From Erysipelotrichaceae bacterium (GTDB lineage Bacteria; Bacillota_I; Bacilli_A; Erysipelotrichales; Erysipelotrichaceae), in contig JAFOMB010000094.1 of assembly GCA_017419065.1 (NCBI GenBank), positions 1 through 21,217 on the forward strand: a DNA stretch of 21,217 bases. The letters are read 5' to 3'. The first letter of the stretch is position 1, and the number at the start of each line of letters is the position of its first letter. This document shows positions 6,989 through 13,928 of the stretch, piece after piece. Position numbers and translations under genes: made by a program. The notes beneath the pieces are model-generated. The model saw only the letters and a program-made list of their open reading frames with translations. It was not told the origin of the DNA and searched no databases.

Positions 6989-7438
6989 TCAGTCGATTTC
7001 CACGCGTTCCACGGAGATGTCCTTCCCGTCGATCGTGACCCTGGCATAGCACGGCTTGGAGTAGTCGCGGTTGTGCCGGAGAGAGCCCGGATTGATGAGA
7101 CGGACTCCGTCTTTCAGCGTGTCGTTGAAGATGTGGGTGTGACCGTAGAAGACCGTATCGCAGTTTAAATACTTGGCCTTGTCGACGATGGCTTCTTCAT
7201 AATACGATCCGTGATACATCAGGATGCGGTGGCCTTCGATCTCGAAGATCATCTCCTTCGGATAGGTGTGGTCGTAGTCGTTGTTTCCCCTGACGGAGAT
7301 GAAAGGACGGAGCTTGTCCGCCGTGAATTCGGAATCTCCGCAGTGAAAATAATGGTCGCATTCCAGGTTGTCATTGAGGGCCTTCTGAAGATTCCTCATA
7401 TCGAAATGATTGTCCGATACCAGCAGGATCTTCGTCAT
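6989..7438 (-). CDS. YfcE/MJ0936-family metallophosphodiesterase
   Basis: 149 residues, typical of this short calcineurin-like family. Metal-binding motifs are all present: D9 and H11 (SDNH), D35 (HCGDSE), N53 (RGNND), H76 (YHGS), then H100 and H102 (YGHTH), with the family C-terminal NPGSLRHNR. Characterised relatives hydrolyse phosphodiesters with Mn2+ or Ni2+ in the cytoplasm; the natural substrate is unclear. Its start overlaps the end of the preceding gene (ATGA), so the two are coupled. In many Firmicutes this gene sits next to rdgB, which here lies two genes upstream. Confidence 0.92.
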   Translation of the reverse strand: MTKILLVSDNHFDMRNLQKALNDNLECDHYFHCGDSEFTADKLRPFISVRGNNDYDHTYPKEMIFEIEGHRILMYHGSYYEEAIVDKAKYLNCDTVFYGHTHIFNDTLKDGVRLINPGSLRHNRDYSKPCYARVTIDGKDISVERVEID

Positions 7439-7845
7439 GGCAGTTCCGCTCCATAGGAAGCCAGGACTTCCTCAAAGGAATGGCTGGCCATTCTCTCAAT
7501 CGCTTCATCGAGGTTATCCACGTGATTGAAGAGGTATTCCACTTCAAAGACGATCTCCTCCGGAGGCAGATCCCAGCGGATCTCCTGCAACTTCTGATAA
7601 GCCGGATAGCGGTAGACGGAGAAGTACTTCGACTGGATGAAATCGATGAAGTTTTCCGGGGCGATCGAATACTCGATGATGTATTCGATGTCCTCGTCAT
7701 TCATGTATTTGTCGATGAGGAGCTTGGCTTCTTCATCGTCATACGGATACCTCGAGAGACGATTAAAATGGAGGTTCATCCGGTAGAAGGAAGCCCCGAA
7801 TATCAGCAGGATAGCGATGTATAATAATCCTCTCTTGTAGATCAT
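7435..7845 (-). CDS. Small membrane-anchored protein of unknown function
   Basis: 136 residues, family not recognised. One N-terminal hydrophobic segment (residues 7-21, LLYIAILLIFGASFY) after a positively charged MIYKRG suggests a signal anchor with the rest outside the cell. The remainder is acidic and predicted helical, rich in aromatic residues, with the repeated-looking pair DIEYIIEYSI and NFIDFIQSKYF. No Cys and no catalytic motif are visible. It is the first gene before the phosphodiesterase and overlaps it by 4 bases. There is no Shine-Dalgarno; a TATAAT box ends 8 bases before the ATG, so the transcript would be nearly leaderless. Confidence 0.75.
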   Translation of the reverse strand: MIYKRGLLYIAILLIFGASFYRMNLHFNRLSRYPYDDEEAKLLIDKYMNDEDIEYIIEYSIAPENFIDFIQSKYFSVYRYPAYQKLQEIRWDLPPEEIVFEVEYLFNHVDNLDEAIERMASHSFEEVLASYGAELP

Positions 7846-7853
7846 GCGCCTAA

Positions 7854-7882
7854 ATTATATAAAAAGAAATTCTTTTACGCAA
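7854..7882 (-). promoter_or_regulatory. Promoter giving a nearly leaderless transcript (hypothetical-yfcE-like)
   Basis: TTGCGT (7882-7877), 17-bp spacer, TATAAT (7859-7854). The predicted start at about 7847 leaves only about 2 untranslated bases before the ATG at 7845. The spacer contains an AAAAG/CTTTT element that may also act as a weak terminator for trmL. Confidence 0.65.
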
Positions 7883-7883
7883 A

Positions 7884-8393
7884 CTAGAATTGAAGCAGGA
7901 AGTCCTTCCCCTTGATGACTTCGACATCCGACAGGCCGTCAAAGCCTACCTGACGGAGACATTCATAGGCGCCGATGGCGACACAGTTGGAGAGATTGAG
8001 ACTTCTCGCATCCGCTCTCATCGGAAAGCGGAAGGTGTCTTCCAGGTGGTCTTTCAGGATCTTCTTGTCGATGCCGGTGGATTCCTTTCCAAACAAAAGA
8101 TAGATATCCCCTTCCTTGGGAAAGACGCAGTCGGCGAAGCTGTGGGTGCCGTATCTGGTGAAATAGGCCTTGTAGCCGCCCGGATTCTTCTTCTCGAAGT
8201 CTTCGTAGTTCGGATGGATCTCCATATCCAGGTCGTTGCGGTAGTCCATGCCGGCTCTTTTCAGGTGCTTTTCATCGAGATAGAAACCCAGCGGTTCGAT
8301 GAGGTGCAGTTTCATATTGAAAGCGGAACAGGTCCGCATGATGTTGCCGGTATTCTGGGGGATCTCCGGTTCATAGAGGACGACATGGATCAT
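7884..8393 (-). CDS. trmL: tRNA (cytidine/uridine-34-2'-O)-methyltransferase
   Basis: 169 residues, the usual length for this minimal SPOUT methyltransferase, which methylates the ribose of the wobble base in certain tRNA-Leu species using S-adenosylmethionine. Motif 1 is EPEIPQNTGNIMRTC (residues 8-22), with the conserved Asn and Arg. The knotted SAM site is LLFGKESTGI and the closing LNLSNCVAIGAYECLRQ. It is last in a three-gene operon, overlapping the DUF1461 gene by 4 bases, with AGGAGGAG about 10 bases before the start. Confidence 0.95.
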   Translation of the reverse strand: MIHVVLYEPEIPQNTGNIMRTCSAFNMKLHLIEPLGFYLDEKHLKRAGMDYRNDLDMEIHPNYEDFEKKNPGGYKAYFTRYGTHSFADCVFPKEGDIYLLFGKESTGIDKKILKDHLEDTFRFPMRADARSLNLSNCVAIGAYECLRQVGFDGLSDVEVIKGKDFLLQF

Positions 8394-9082
8394 TCTTCGT
8401 TTCTCCTCCTCAAGAAGATGAAGAGTCCCATGAAGGCCAGTAAAGTCACGACCACGGTGATGAAGATGCGGATCACGAGGTCGTTGAAGAACTGCGGCGG
8501 AACGATCATGATCAGGATGTCTTTCCTGAGATCTAAAAGCCAGAGGTCATTGCGGAAGAAGACGTGGTGGAAGCTCGTCCAGAAGGCATCGAAATTGCTG
8601 ACGATGGCGACGCCTAAAGCCGCCAGCACGATGGCTGTGATGCCCAGGGTCCGGTTATACGCTTTGGAGATGAAATGGAAGGTCTTCTCCCTTTCCTGCC
8701 ACAGCAGATACGCAAAGCTCACTACCGAGACAAACAGGAGGACATTCCTCACCGCTACCGCTGTCAGGTAGAGTTCCCGGACATCGACCATATGGGCCTT
8801 TTCATCATCCGTGAAGATCTCTCTTGTCTGTCCCTTGATCTCCATCTGCAGATCCAGAGTCTTGTCTTTGTCTTTGAGGTAGTCCAAAAGCACATCGGTC
8901 ATGTGATCGAGACCTTCATCATCCGTCCCGATATACTCTGCCAACGGCGTATCGTATAAGGTCAGCCTGCGGTGCTCTCTCTGATAGAAAGTCCTGTCGA
9001 AACAGCACAGATCGATCACGCTCAGAAAGAGCACGATGATCAGGGAAACGGAAAATACATAAGATGCTGCTTTATTTTTCAA
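8390..9082 (-). CDS. DUF1461/TIGR01906 membrane protein, Lit-like
   Basis: 230 residues with four hydrophobic segments (about 7-27, 106-127, 145-162, 203-225) and a large loop between the first two, the layout of the DUF1461/TIGR01906 family. Two conserved His regions are present: FTDDEKAHMVDVREL (His97) and SFHHVFFRNDLW (His172/173), followed by LDLRKDILIMIVPPQFFND. Characterised members include the enterococcal lipoprotein intramolecular transacylase Lit, where two His residues in such positions are catalytic; whether this protein does the same is inference. The start is TTG, overlapping rdgB by 11 bases with GGGTGA just upstream; no better start is available, since the next Met is residue 80, after the first membrane segment. 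Confidence 0.82.
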   Translation of the reverse strand: MKNKAASYVFSVSLIIVLFLSVIDLCCFDRTFYQREHRRLTLYDTPLAEYIGTDDEGLDHMTDVLLDYLKDKDKTLDLQMEIKGQTREIFTDDEKAHMVDVRELYLTAVAVRNVLLFVSVVSFAYLLWQEREKTFHFISKAYNRTLGITAIVLAALGVAIVSNFDAFWTSFHHVFFRNDLWLLDLRKDILIMIVPPQFFNDLVIRIFITVVVTLLAFMGLFIFLRRRNEE

Positions 9083-9653
9083 GATCGTTCACCCACTTCT
9101 TCAAAGCTCTGGCCCGGTGCGAATTCTCATTCTTGTAGACATCGCCGAGCTCCGCTTCTGTCTTTCCGTATGCCGGGATGAGAAAGATCGGGTCATAGCC
9201 GAATCCTTCCTCTCCTTTCGCTTCCAGGGCTATCTCGCCGGGATTCTCCCCGTGATAGTAGCGTACGTCATCATTCTGGATAAAACAGATGACGGCCTCG
9301 AAAACGGCCTTCCTGTTCTTCACGTTTTTCATCATCTCCAGGACTTTCTCGTTCTTCTCCTGATCGGAGAACTGTCCCAGGAATCTGGAGGAATGGATGT
9401 TCGGTCTGCCGCCGAAGTAGTCGATCGAGATGCCGGAATCGTCTGCCAGTGTCGGATAGCCGTACTTGTCATAGTAGTGCTTCGCCTTGATATAGGCGTT
9501 CTCCGCATAGGTGTTCCCGTCTTCGACCGGTTCATCGTGATCGTTGAAGTCCCTCGGACATAAGAGTTTTGTCTCAAAGCCGTTCTTCTTCAGGATCTCC
9601 CCGATCTCATAGATCTTGTGTGCGTTGTTGGAAGCGATAAATAATTCTTTCAT
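9072..9653 (-). CDS. rdgB: XTP/dITP diphosphatase (RdgB/HAM1)
   Basis: 193 residues from this start. The enzyme hydrolyses non-canonical purine triphosphates (ITP, dITP, XTP) to monophosphate and PPi, keeping them out of nucleic acids. Signatures are the N-terminal ASNNAHK, the metal site ADDSGI, GEEGFGYDPIFLIP and the C-terminal NSHRARALKKW. Two in-frame ATGs exist, 9659 and 9653. I prefer 9653: family members usually begin MK(E/K)(L/I).IA(S/T)NN, and the predicted transcription start at about 9655 falls after the first ATG. There is no Shine-Dalgarno. It heads the operon with the DUF1461 gene and trmL. Confidence 0.95.
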   Translation of the reverse strand: MKELFIASNNAHKIYEIGEILKKNGFETKLLCPRDFNDHDEPVEDGNTYAENAYIKAKHYYDKYGYPTLADDSGISIDYFGGRPNIHSSRFLGQFSDQEKNEKVLEMMKNVKNRKAVFEAVICFIQNDDVRYYHGENPGEIALEAKGEEGFGYDPIFLIPAYGKTEAELGDVYKNENSHRARALKKWVNDLEK

Positions 9654-9661
9654 ACTCATTT

Positions 9662-9690
9662 ATTTTATGCAATTTCCCTCTCTCATACAA
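9662..9690 (-). promoter_or_regulatory. Promoter of rdgB, nearly leaderless
   Basis: TTGTAT (9690-9685), 17-bp spacer, TAAAAT (9667-9662). The predicted start near 9655 lies 2 bases before the ATG at 9653. It faces the dagK-like promoter in a 61-bp divergent gap. Confidence 0.55.
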
Positions 9691-9700
9691 GAAACCCAAT

Positions 9701-9706
9701 TATAAT
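9701..9706 (+). promoter_or_regulatory. TATAAT box of the lipid kinase gene, nearly leaderless
   Basis: A perfect TATAAT ends 8 bases before the ATG at 9715. The sequence between (AGTGATGT) has no Shine-Dalgarno. I cannot find a convincing -35 hexamer. Confidence 0.6.
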
Positions 9707-9714
9707 AGTGATGT

Positions 9715-10596
9715 ATGAAACATGTGTTTATCGTCAATAAGATCTCCGGAAAAGGCGCAGCCTATGGCCTTGTGGAAGAGATAAAGAAGATTGCCGAAGA
9801 AAAGAAGCTGGACTATACCCTCCATATCACTGAATACGAAGGCCATGCGAAACAGCTGGCTTCGCAATACCACGAGGAAGATACGATCGTCTACGCAGTA
9901 GGCGGCGACGGTACCATCCTCGAAGTCCTCAACGGCCTCGATAAGAGAGTGACCATGGCCATCATCCCGGCCGGATCCGGGAATGACTTCTACCGCTATT
10001 TCGACAACGGCAACAGAAAAGACTATGCCGTTCTGATAAGAGAAGTCATAGAGGCACCGGTCATTGAATGCGACTACGGGATCTCCGACCGCATGGAATT
10101 CCTCAATACCGCTTCCTTCGGACTTGACGGGGCGATCAACTTCGACGCTTCCTATCTCATCAGGAATACCGTCATCACCAAAGGCCCTGCCTATATCCTC
10201 TCCATCCTCAAGCACATCATCCTCATGAGGAAGACACCGATCAGGATGATCGTAGATGGGGAAGAATATGAGGGAAAGTATCTCATCGTCGCCATCATGA
10301 ACGGCCGCTACTACGGCAACGGCGTCAAGGCAGCTCCAAACGCCAGTATCGATGACGGTGTCTTCGACCTCGTCGCAGCCAGAGATAACGGCAGGATCGC
10401 CAACTACGGCATGTTTATCAACTACATGACCGGCAAGCAGGAAAAGGACAGGCGCATCCTGATGAAGCACTGTAAAAAGGTCGATATCTACTCGCCGGAA
10501 GAGATGTATATCCAGTGCGACGGCGAGAACTTCAAGTCGAAGGAGCTCCATCTGCAGATCGCTGAAAAGGGTCTCAAACTCAAGAAACCGCAGTAA
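9715..10596 (+). CDS. Diacylglycerol/lipid kinase (DagK/YegS family)
   Basis: 293 residues, normal for soluble bacterial lipid kinases such as DgkB, which recycle diacylglycerol to phosphatidic acid with ATP at the membrane surface. Motifs: the N-terminal VNKISGKG nucleotide loop (8-14), AVGGDGTILEVLNG (GGDGT at 63-67) and PAGSGNDF (85-92). The C-terminal half holds the beta-sandwich lipid domain with the pattern NGRYYGNGVKAAPNASIDDGVFDLV, matching the conserved GGG...P.A...DG region. The start is followed by a typical MKHVFIVN strand. It diverges from rdgB and is followed by its own terminator. DgkB itself or another lipid kinase of the family; the exact lipid is not determined. Confidence 0.92.
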   Translation: MKHVFIVNKISGKGAAYGLVEEIKKIAEEKKLDYTLHITEYEGHAKQLASQYHEEDTIVYAVGGDGTILEVLNGLDKRVTMAIIPAGSGNDFYRYFDNGNRKDYAVLIREVIEAPVIECDYGISDRMEFLNTASFGLDGAINFDASYLIRNTVITKGPAYILSILKHIILMRKTPIRMIVDGEEYEGKYLIVAIMNGRYYGNGVKAAPNASIDDGVFDLVAARDNGRIANYGMFINYMTGKQEKDRRILMKHCKKVDIYSPEEMYIQCDGENFKSKELHLQIAEKGLKLKKPQ

Positions 10597-10598
10597 AT

Positions 10599-10620
10599 AA
10601 CCGGGCACCGCCCGGTTTTC
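10599..10620 (+). terminator. Terminator of the lipid kinase gene
   Basis: AACCGGGC (10599-10606) and GCCCGGTT (10610-10617) form an 8-bp stem with loop ACC, followed by TTCTC. It begins 2 bases after the stop codon. Confidence 0.85.
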
Positions 10621-10632
10621 TCATGGCATGAG

Positions 10633-10655
10633 AAAAGACCGCTGAGCGGTCTTTT
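10633..10655 (-). terminator. Terminator of phoH
   Basis: AAAAGACCGC (10633-10642) and GCGGTCTTTT (10646-10655) form a perfect 10-bp stem with a 3-base loop. On the minus strand it overlaps the phoH stop and ends in TTTTCTC; it could also work on the plus strand. Confidence 0.85.
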
Positions 10656-11598
10656 ATACGTGATAGTTTTCGATGATCTTCTGGACCAGCGGATTGCGGA
10701 CGATATCATCGCCGTCGAATTCCACGAAGTCGATGCCCGGGATATCCCTGAGTCTCTCCCTGGCGAGTATGAGACCGGAGGTCACCTTTCTGTCCAGATC
10801 GATCTGGGTGATGTCGCCTCCGACGATCATCTTGGAGTTCTTGCCGAGTCTTGTCAGGAACATCAGCATCTGTCCGGCTGTCGTATTCTGGGCTTCATCG
10901 AGAATGATGTAGGCGTCATTGAGGGTACGCCCTCTCATGAAGGCCAGCGGGATGATCTCGATATCGCCTTTCTCCAGAAGCTTCTCCACCTGTTCCCTTC
11001 CTAAGAGATAGTGCAGGGAATCATAGAGCGGCATGAGGTACGGATCGACTTTCTCCTTGAGATCTCCCGGCAGGAAACCCAGGGATTCCCCGGCTTCCAC
11101 GGCAGGTCTTGTCAGGACGATCTTTTTGATCTCCCCTCTCTTATACGCTCTGACCGCCATCAGGATGGCCATGAAGGTCTTCCCCGTTCCGGCAGGGCCG
11201 ATCGCGAAGACCAGGTCGTTCTTATCGATCTTCTCAATGAAAAGAGACTGATGATAAGTCTTGGCCTTGACAGGCTTGCCATGCTGGGTATAGGTGATCA
11301 CTTCATTCTGGTACTCGGTCATAGTGTGATGATGGATATCATGATAGACCTGGCGGATGACATCGGAATCGATCTCCCCCTTCTTCTTGAGAAGTGATGA
11401 CAGGATGTCCAGTTCTTCAAAGAGATAGGACAGCATCTTCTCATCTTCCGAAAAGATCTTGATGAAATCGCCGCGGTAGAGCAGATCCGTGTGATACAGG
11501 GAAGACAGCAGATTCAGATGGGAATCATTCTCGCCGATGAGAGCGATGATCTGGTCACTGTCGAGTCCCTTCAGATAATACGTACGTGTCGCATCCAT
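10654..11598 (-). CDS. phoH: PhoH family ATPase
   Basis: 314 residues, the normal length for PhoH-like proteins, cytoplasmic P-loop ATPases linked to RNA metabolism. The N-terminal third (1-100) is the variable PhoH N-domain. The core has Walker A GPAGTGKT (134-141), LTRPAVEAGESLGFLPGDL (162-180), FMRGRTLNDAYIILDEAQN with Walker B (231-238), and the sensor IVGGDITQIDL. In many Firmicutes it is followed by ybeY, but here it ends in a terminator facing the lipid kinase gene. No Shine-Dalgarno precedes the ATG. The upstream bases are the T-rich tail of the rpsU terminator, with a TATTTT element ending 7 bases from the ATG, so it may be leaderless or fed by read-through. Confidence 0.95.
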   Translation of the reverse strand: MDATRTYYLKGLDSDQIIALIGENDSHLNLLSSLYHTDLLYRGDFIKIFSEDEKMLSYLFEELDILSSLLKKKGEIDSDVIRQVYHDIHHHTMTEYQNEVITYTQHGKPVKAKTYHQSLFIEKIDKNDLVFAIGPAGTGKTFMAILMAVRAYKRGEIKKIVLTRPAVEAGESLGFLPGDLKEKVDPYLMPLYDSLHYLLGREQVEKLLEKGDIEIIPLAFMRGRTLNDAYIILDEAQNTTAGQMLMFLTRLGKNSKMIVGGDITQIDLDRKVTSGLILARERLRDIPGIDFVEFDGDDIVRNPLVQKIIENYHV

Positions 11599-11605
11599 AG
11601 ATAAT

Positions 11606-11633
11606 AAAATAGTAAGATCTCTCTTACTATTTT
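11606..11633 (-). terminator. Terminator of rpsU, abutting phoH
   Basis: A perfect 12-bp stem, AAAATAGTAAGA and TCTTACTATTTT (11633-11622 and 11617-11606), with loop GAGA. It contains the rpsU stop codon, and its downstream tract ATTAT runs to within 2 bases of the phoH ATG. Confidence 0.8.
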
Positions 11634-11806
11634 CCTCTTCTCGCTTTCCGTGCAGCCTCGCGTTTCAGTTTCTTCTTAACGCCCGGCTTGACGTAATACT
11701 CGCGCTTTCTCGCTTCCATGAGAGTGCCATTACGAGAGACCTGTCTCTTGAAACGACGTAAAGCATCATCGAGCTGCTCGTTTTCCTTTACGATCACCTT
11801 TGCCAT
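11627..11806 (-). CDS. rpsU: 30S ribosomal protein S21
   Basis: 59 residues, the standard S21 size, beginning MAKVIVKENEQLDDALRRFK with the conserved FKRQVSRNGTLMEARKREYYVKPG and a Lys/Arg-rich tail ending ARRGK. S21 sits near the anti-Shine-Dalgarno end of 16S rRNA and helps mRNA base-pairing. An upstream in-frame ATG would add seven residues (MLKGGEI) made from the Shine-Dalgarno region itself. AAGGGGGTG lies just before the ATG at 11806, which I take as the start. Single-gene transcript with promoter and terminator. Confidence 0.97.
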   Translation of the reverse strand: MAKVIVKENEQLDDALRRFKRQVSRNGTLMEARKREYYVKPGVKKKLKREAARKARRGK

Positions 11807-11833
11807 AATTTCACCCCCTTTTAGCACTTATTC

Positions 11834-11862
11834 ATTATAACCATTTCTTTTGAATTAGACAA
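11834..11862 (-). promoter_or_regulatory. Promoter of rpsU
   Basis: TTGTCT (11862-11857), 17-bp spacer, TATAAT (11839-11834). The -35 overlaps the deoC stop codon (11857-11855). The -10 ends 27 bases before the ATG, leaving a 5' leader with a Shine-Dalgarno, unlike the leaderless-looking promoters elsewhere in the window. Confidence 0.8.
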
Positions 11863-12490
11863 GTTTTGTGCCGGAAGAAGTTCCGATACGGTTGGCGCCG
11901 AGTTCGATCATCTTCCGGAAGTCCTCTTTTGTACGGACACCGCCGGCTGCCTTGATGAAGCATCTGTCCCCTACAGTATCCTTTAAAAGCTTGACATCGT
12001 CGAATGTCGCTCCGCCGGTAGAGAAGCCGGTAGAGGTCTTTACGAAGTCCGCTCCCGCATCCAGGATGCATTCGCAGGCCAGGACTTTTTCTTCGTCTGT
12101 TAAAAGGCAGGTCTCGATGATGACCTTGAGGGTGTGGTCCTTGACGGTCTGCTTGACTCTGCGGATCTCTTCCGTGACATAGTTTCTGTCTTTCTCCTTG
12201 AGACGGCCGATGTTGAGGACCATATCGACTTCATCCGCCCCTCTTTCAATGGCGTCATAGGCTTCATAGCACTTGGATTCGATAGACATGGCACCTAACG
12301 GGAAACCGATGACCGTGCAGACAAGGACATCGCTTCCTCTTAAAAGGTTCTTACAGTAAGGAATGTTGCACGGGTTGATGCAGACGCTCTTGAAATCATA
12401 TTCCTTTGCTTCTTCACAGAGCTTCTGAAGCTGTTCATGTGTCGCATCTGCCTTTAATAATGTGTGATCAATATACTTCGAAAGTTTCAT
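11855..12490 (-). CDS. deoC: Deoxyribose-phosphate aldolase
   Basis: 211 residues, the short bacterial class. It cleaves 2-deoxyribose 5-phosphate to glyceraldehyde 3-phosphate and acetaldehyde in deoxynucleoside catabolism. N-terminal YIDHTLLK; Schiff-base Lys151 in DFVKTSTGFSTGGAT; second active Lys180 in CFIKAAGGVRT; and Asp89 in GADEVDMVLNIG. The start overlaps the end of the Mur-like gene by 23 bases, with AGAGGAAA upstream, placing it last in the rsmE-mtaB-mur-like-deoC operon. Its position there, with no other nucleoside genes, is unusual. Confidence 0.97.
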   Translation of the reverse strand: MKLSKYIDHTLLKADATHEQLQKLCEEAKEYDFKSVCINPCNIPYCKNLLRGSDVLVCTVIGFPLGAMSIESKCYEAYDAIERGADEVDMVLNIGRLKEKDRNYVTEEIRRVKQTVKDHTLKVIIETCLLTDEEKVLACECILDAGADFVKTSTGFSTGGATFDDVKLLKDTVGDRCFIKAAGGVRTKEDFRKMIELGANRIGTSSGTKLV

Positions 12491-13928
12491 TTTCCTCTTC
12501 CTCTTTTCTCTTTTTCAGATACATCCCGGCGATCTTCTTGTCGCCTTCGTAGTATTCTCTTCCCAGACCTTTATATAATGAGACCTCGTTGCCTTTACCT
12601 ATGAGCAGGAACATGTCTCCCCTGTTCAGCAGTTCTATCCCCTCTTCGATCGCATTCTCCCTGTCTTCTATGATCAGGGAACGGCAGGAGAGATCGTAGT
12701 CCTTCATGCGGTTGAGGATGGAGAGCGTGTCGTGTTCATAGGAGTCATCTTCGGTGATGATCAGCATGTCCAGGTATTTATTCGCCAGAGCGCTTAAGCC
12801 TTCCAGTCTCTTGGCGTCATCGGTGTAGTTGATGCCGACCATGGCGATGAGCTTGTTTTTCTTCGGAGTCAGATATCTGCCGAAGTCGAAGATGTCGCGG
12901 ATCGAATCCAGAGTATAGGCGGCATCGGTGATGATGTGATAGTCCGGATCATCCAGTCTGTCATAGATGCCTTCGACCGGTTTGATCGTGGCGATCTCAT
13001 TGACGAGACTTTCAAGGTCATAACCCATGGCCACAAGCCCTGAGATAGCCGCTGTGAGATTATAGACGTTGTCTACTCCCAGCAGAGGACTGGAGATGAT
13101 GACATTCTTTCCTTTATAGCGTAACGCAAAGGAAGTGCCGGTGTGGCGGATATTGATATCGTAGATGCGGAAGTCCGCCTCTTCATCAAAGCCGTACGTC
13201 AGATACTTCGCCGGAGCATCCCTGAGCTCTTCAAAGGACGGATCGTCCCTGTTGAAGATGACCAGGGTATTCTCTTCCAGGGTGTAGAAGTACTTCCGCA
13301 GGAAGTTGTAGTAGTCGTTTCCTAACTCCTTGTAATCCTGAGCCTGCAGAGAAGTGGATGTATAGATGAAGACATCCGGATGGACAGACGTGAGTTTCTT
13401 GTAGGCCAGATTGAGCGGACTGGCTTCAAAGGTGCAGGCCTCTACGTCATCTTCCTTCATCGCGGAGAGATAGGAGAGATTGGAGAGGACCGGCAGCGTT
13501 GAATAGGAGTTCATCAGCCAGTGGCCGCTGTAGGAGATGCCCATGATGCCGATGGAACCGCACTTGCGGTAGCGCGAGATGAGCTGGTTGATAAAGGAAG
13601 TCACGGAGCTCCTGCCCCGGCATCCTGAGACGATATAGGTCTCCATGGAATCAGCCGGATAGCCGTAGAACCTGTCAGCGACTTTATTGAGGACATCGAG
13701 GACGTTGCTGACACGGATGAAGACCGCGTTCAAAGACGTGTCGATATCATCTTCATAGACGATGACCTTGGCGCCGTTGATGATGGCATCTTTGACGAAC
13801 TGATGGCCGTCATCCCGTATTCCCTTGACACAGAAAAAGATGGCATCCTTCATCGGCATGCGGGAATCACAGGACAGCTGGCTGATCTCGATCGCCGGCG
13901 CATCTTTAAAGAATTCATTCAGCAGCAT
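12468..13928 (-). CDS. Degenerate Mur ligase family protein (MurE-like pseudoenzyme?)
   Basis: 486 residues, full MurE length with the three-domain order kept: an N-terminal domain (CDSR...DAIFFCVKG...DGHQFVKDAIINGAKVIVYE), central domain and C-terminal domain (LLIGKGNE near 442-448). PLLGVDNVYNLTAAISG (281-297) matches the Mur central-domain pattern. The catalytic signatures are changed: the P-loop TGTNGKT(S/T) is SGCRGRSS (101-108, Lys to Arg at 106); DYAHTPD is DAAYTLD (335-341); the TN..DHLD.H region is YTSTSLQAQDY; and the DNPR-type specificity motif is EDDSYEHD. Normal ATP-dependent ligation is therefore doubtful. GTG at 13934 is an alternative start; ATG 13928 has AGGTGA 2 bases upstream. 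The gene overlaps mtaB and deoC and shows no disruptions. Function unknown; a regulatory or scaffolding role is a guess. Confidence 0.85.
   Translation of the reverse strand: MLLNEFFKDAPAIEISQLSCDSRMPMKDAIFFCVKGIRDDGHQFVKDAIINGAKVIVYEDDIDTSLNAVFIRVSNVLDVLNKVADRFYGYPADSMETYIVSGCRGRSSVTSFINQLISRYRKCGSIGIMGISYSGHWLMNSYSTLPVLSNLSYLSAMKEDDVEACTFEASPLNLAYKKLTSVHPDVFIYTSTSLQAQDYKELGNDYYNFLRKYFYTLEENTLVIFNRDDPSFEELRDAPAKYLTYGFDEEADFRIYDINIRHTGTSFALRYKGKNVIISSPLLGVDNVYNLTAAISGLVAMGYDLESLVNEIATIKPVEGIYDRLDDPDYHIITDAAYTLDSIRDIFDFGRYLTPKKNKLIAMVGINYTDDAKRLEGLSALANKYLDMLIITEDDSYEHDTLSILNRMKDYDLSCRSLIIEDRENAIEEGIELLNRGDMFLLIGKGNEVSLYKGLGREYYEGDKKIAGMYLKKRKEEEENETFEVY

Noticed and set aside
7861..7876. AAAAG/CTTTT hairpin as a terminator for trmL
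   Set aside because: A 5-bp all-weak stem with a 5-base loop is too unstable to call; it also lies in the spacer of a better-supported promoter.
7890..8771. 293-codon plus-strand open frame opposite trmL and the DUF1461 gene
   Set aside because: It spans the antisense of two well-supported overlapping genes and has no recognisable domain, Shine-Dalgarno or promoter.
9700..10608. 302-codon open frame on the minus strand opposite the lipid kinase
   Set aside because: It mirrors the kinase gene almost exactly, its protein is a Val/Asp/Phe-rich string with no motif, and the plus strand has a full GGDGT lipid kinase. Codon bias produces such antisense frames through this window.
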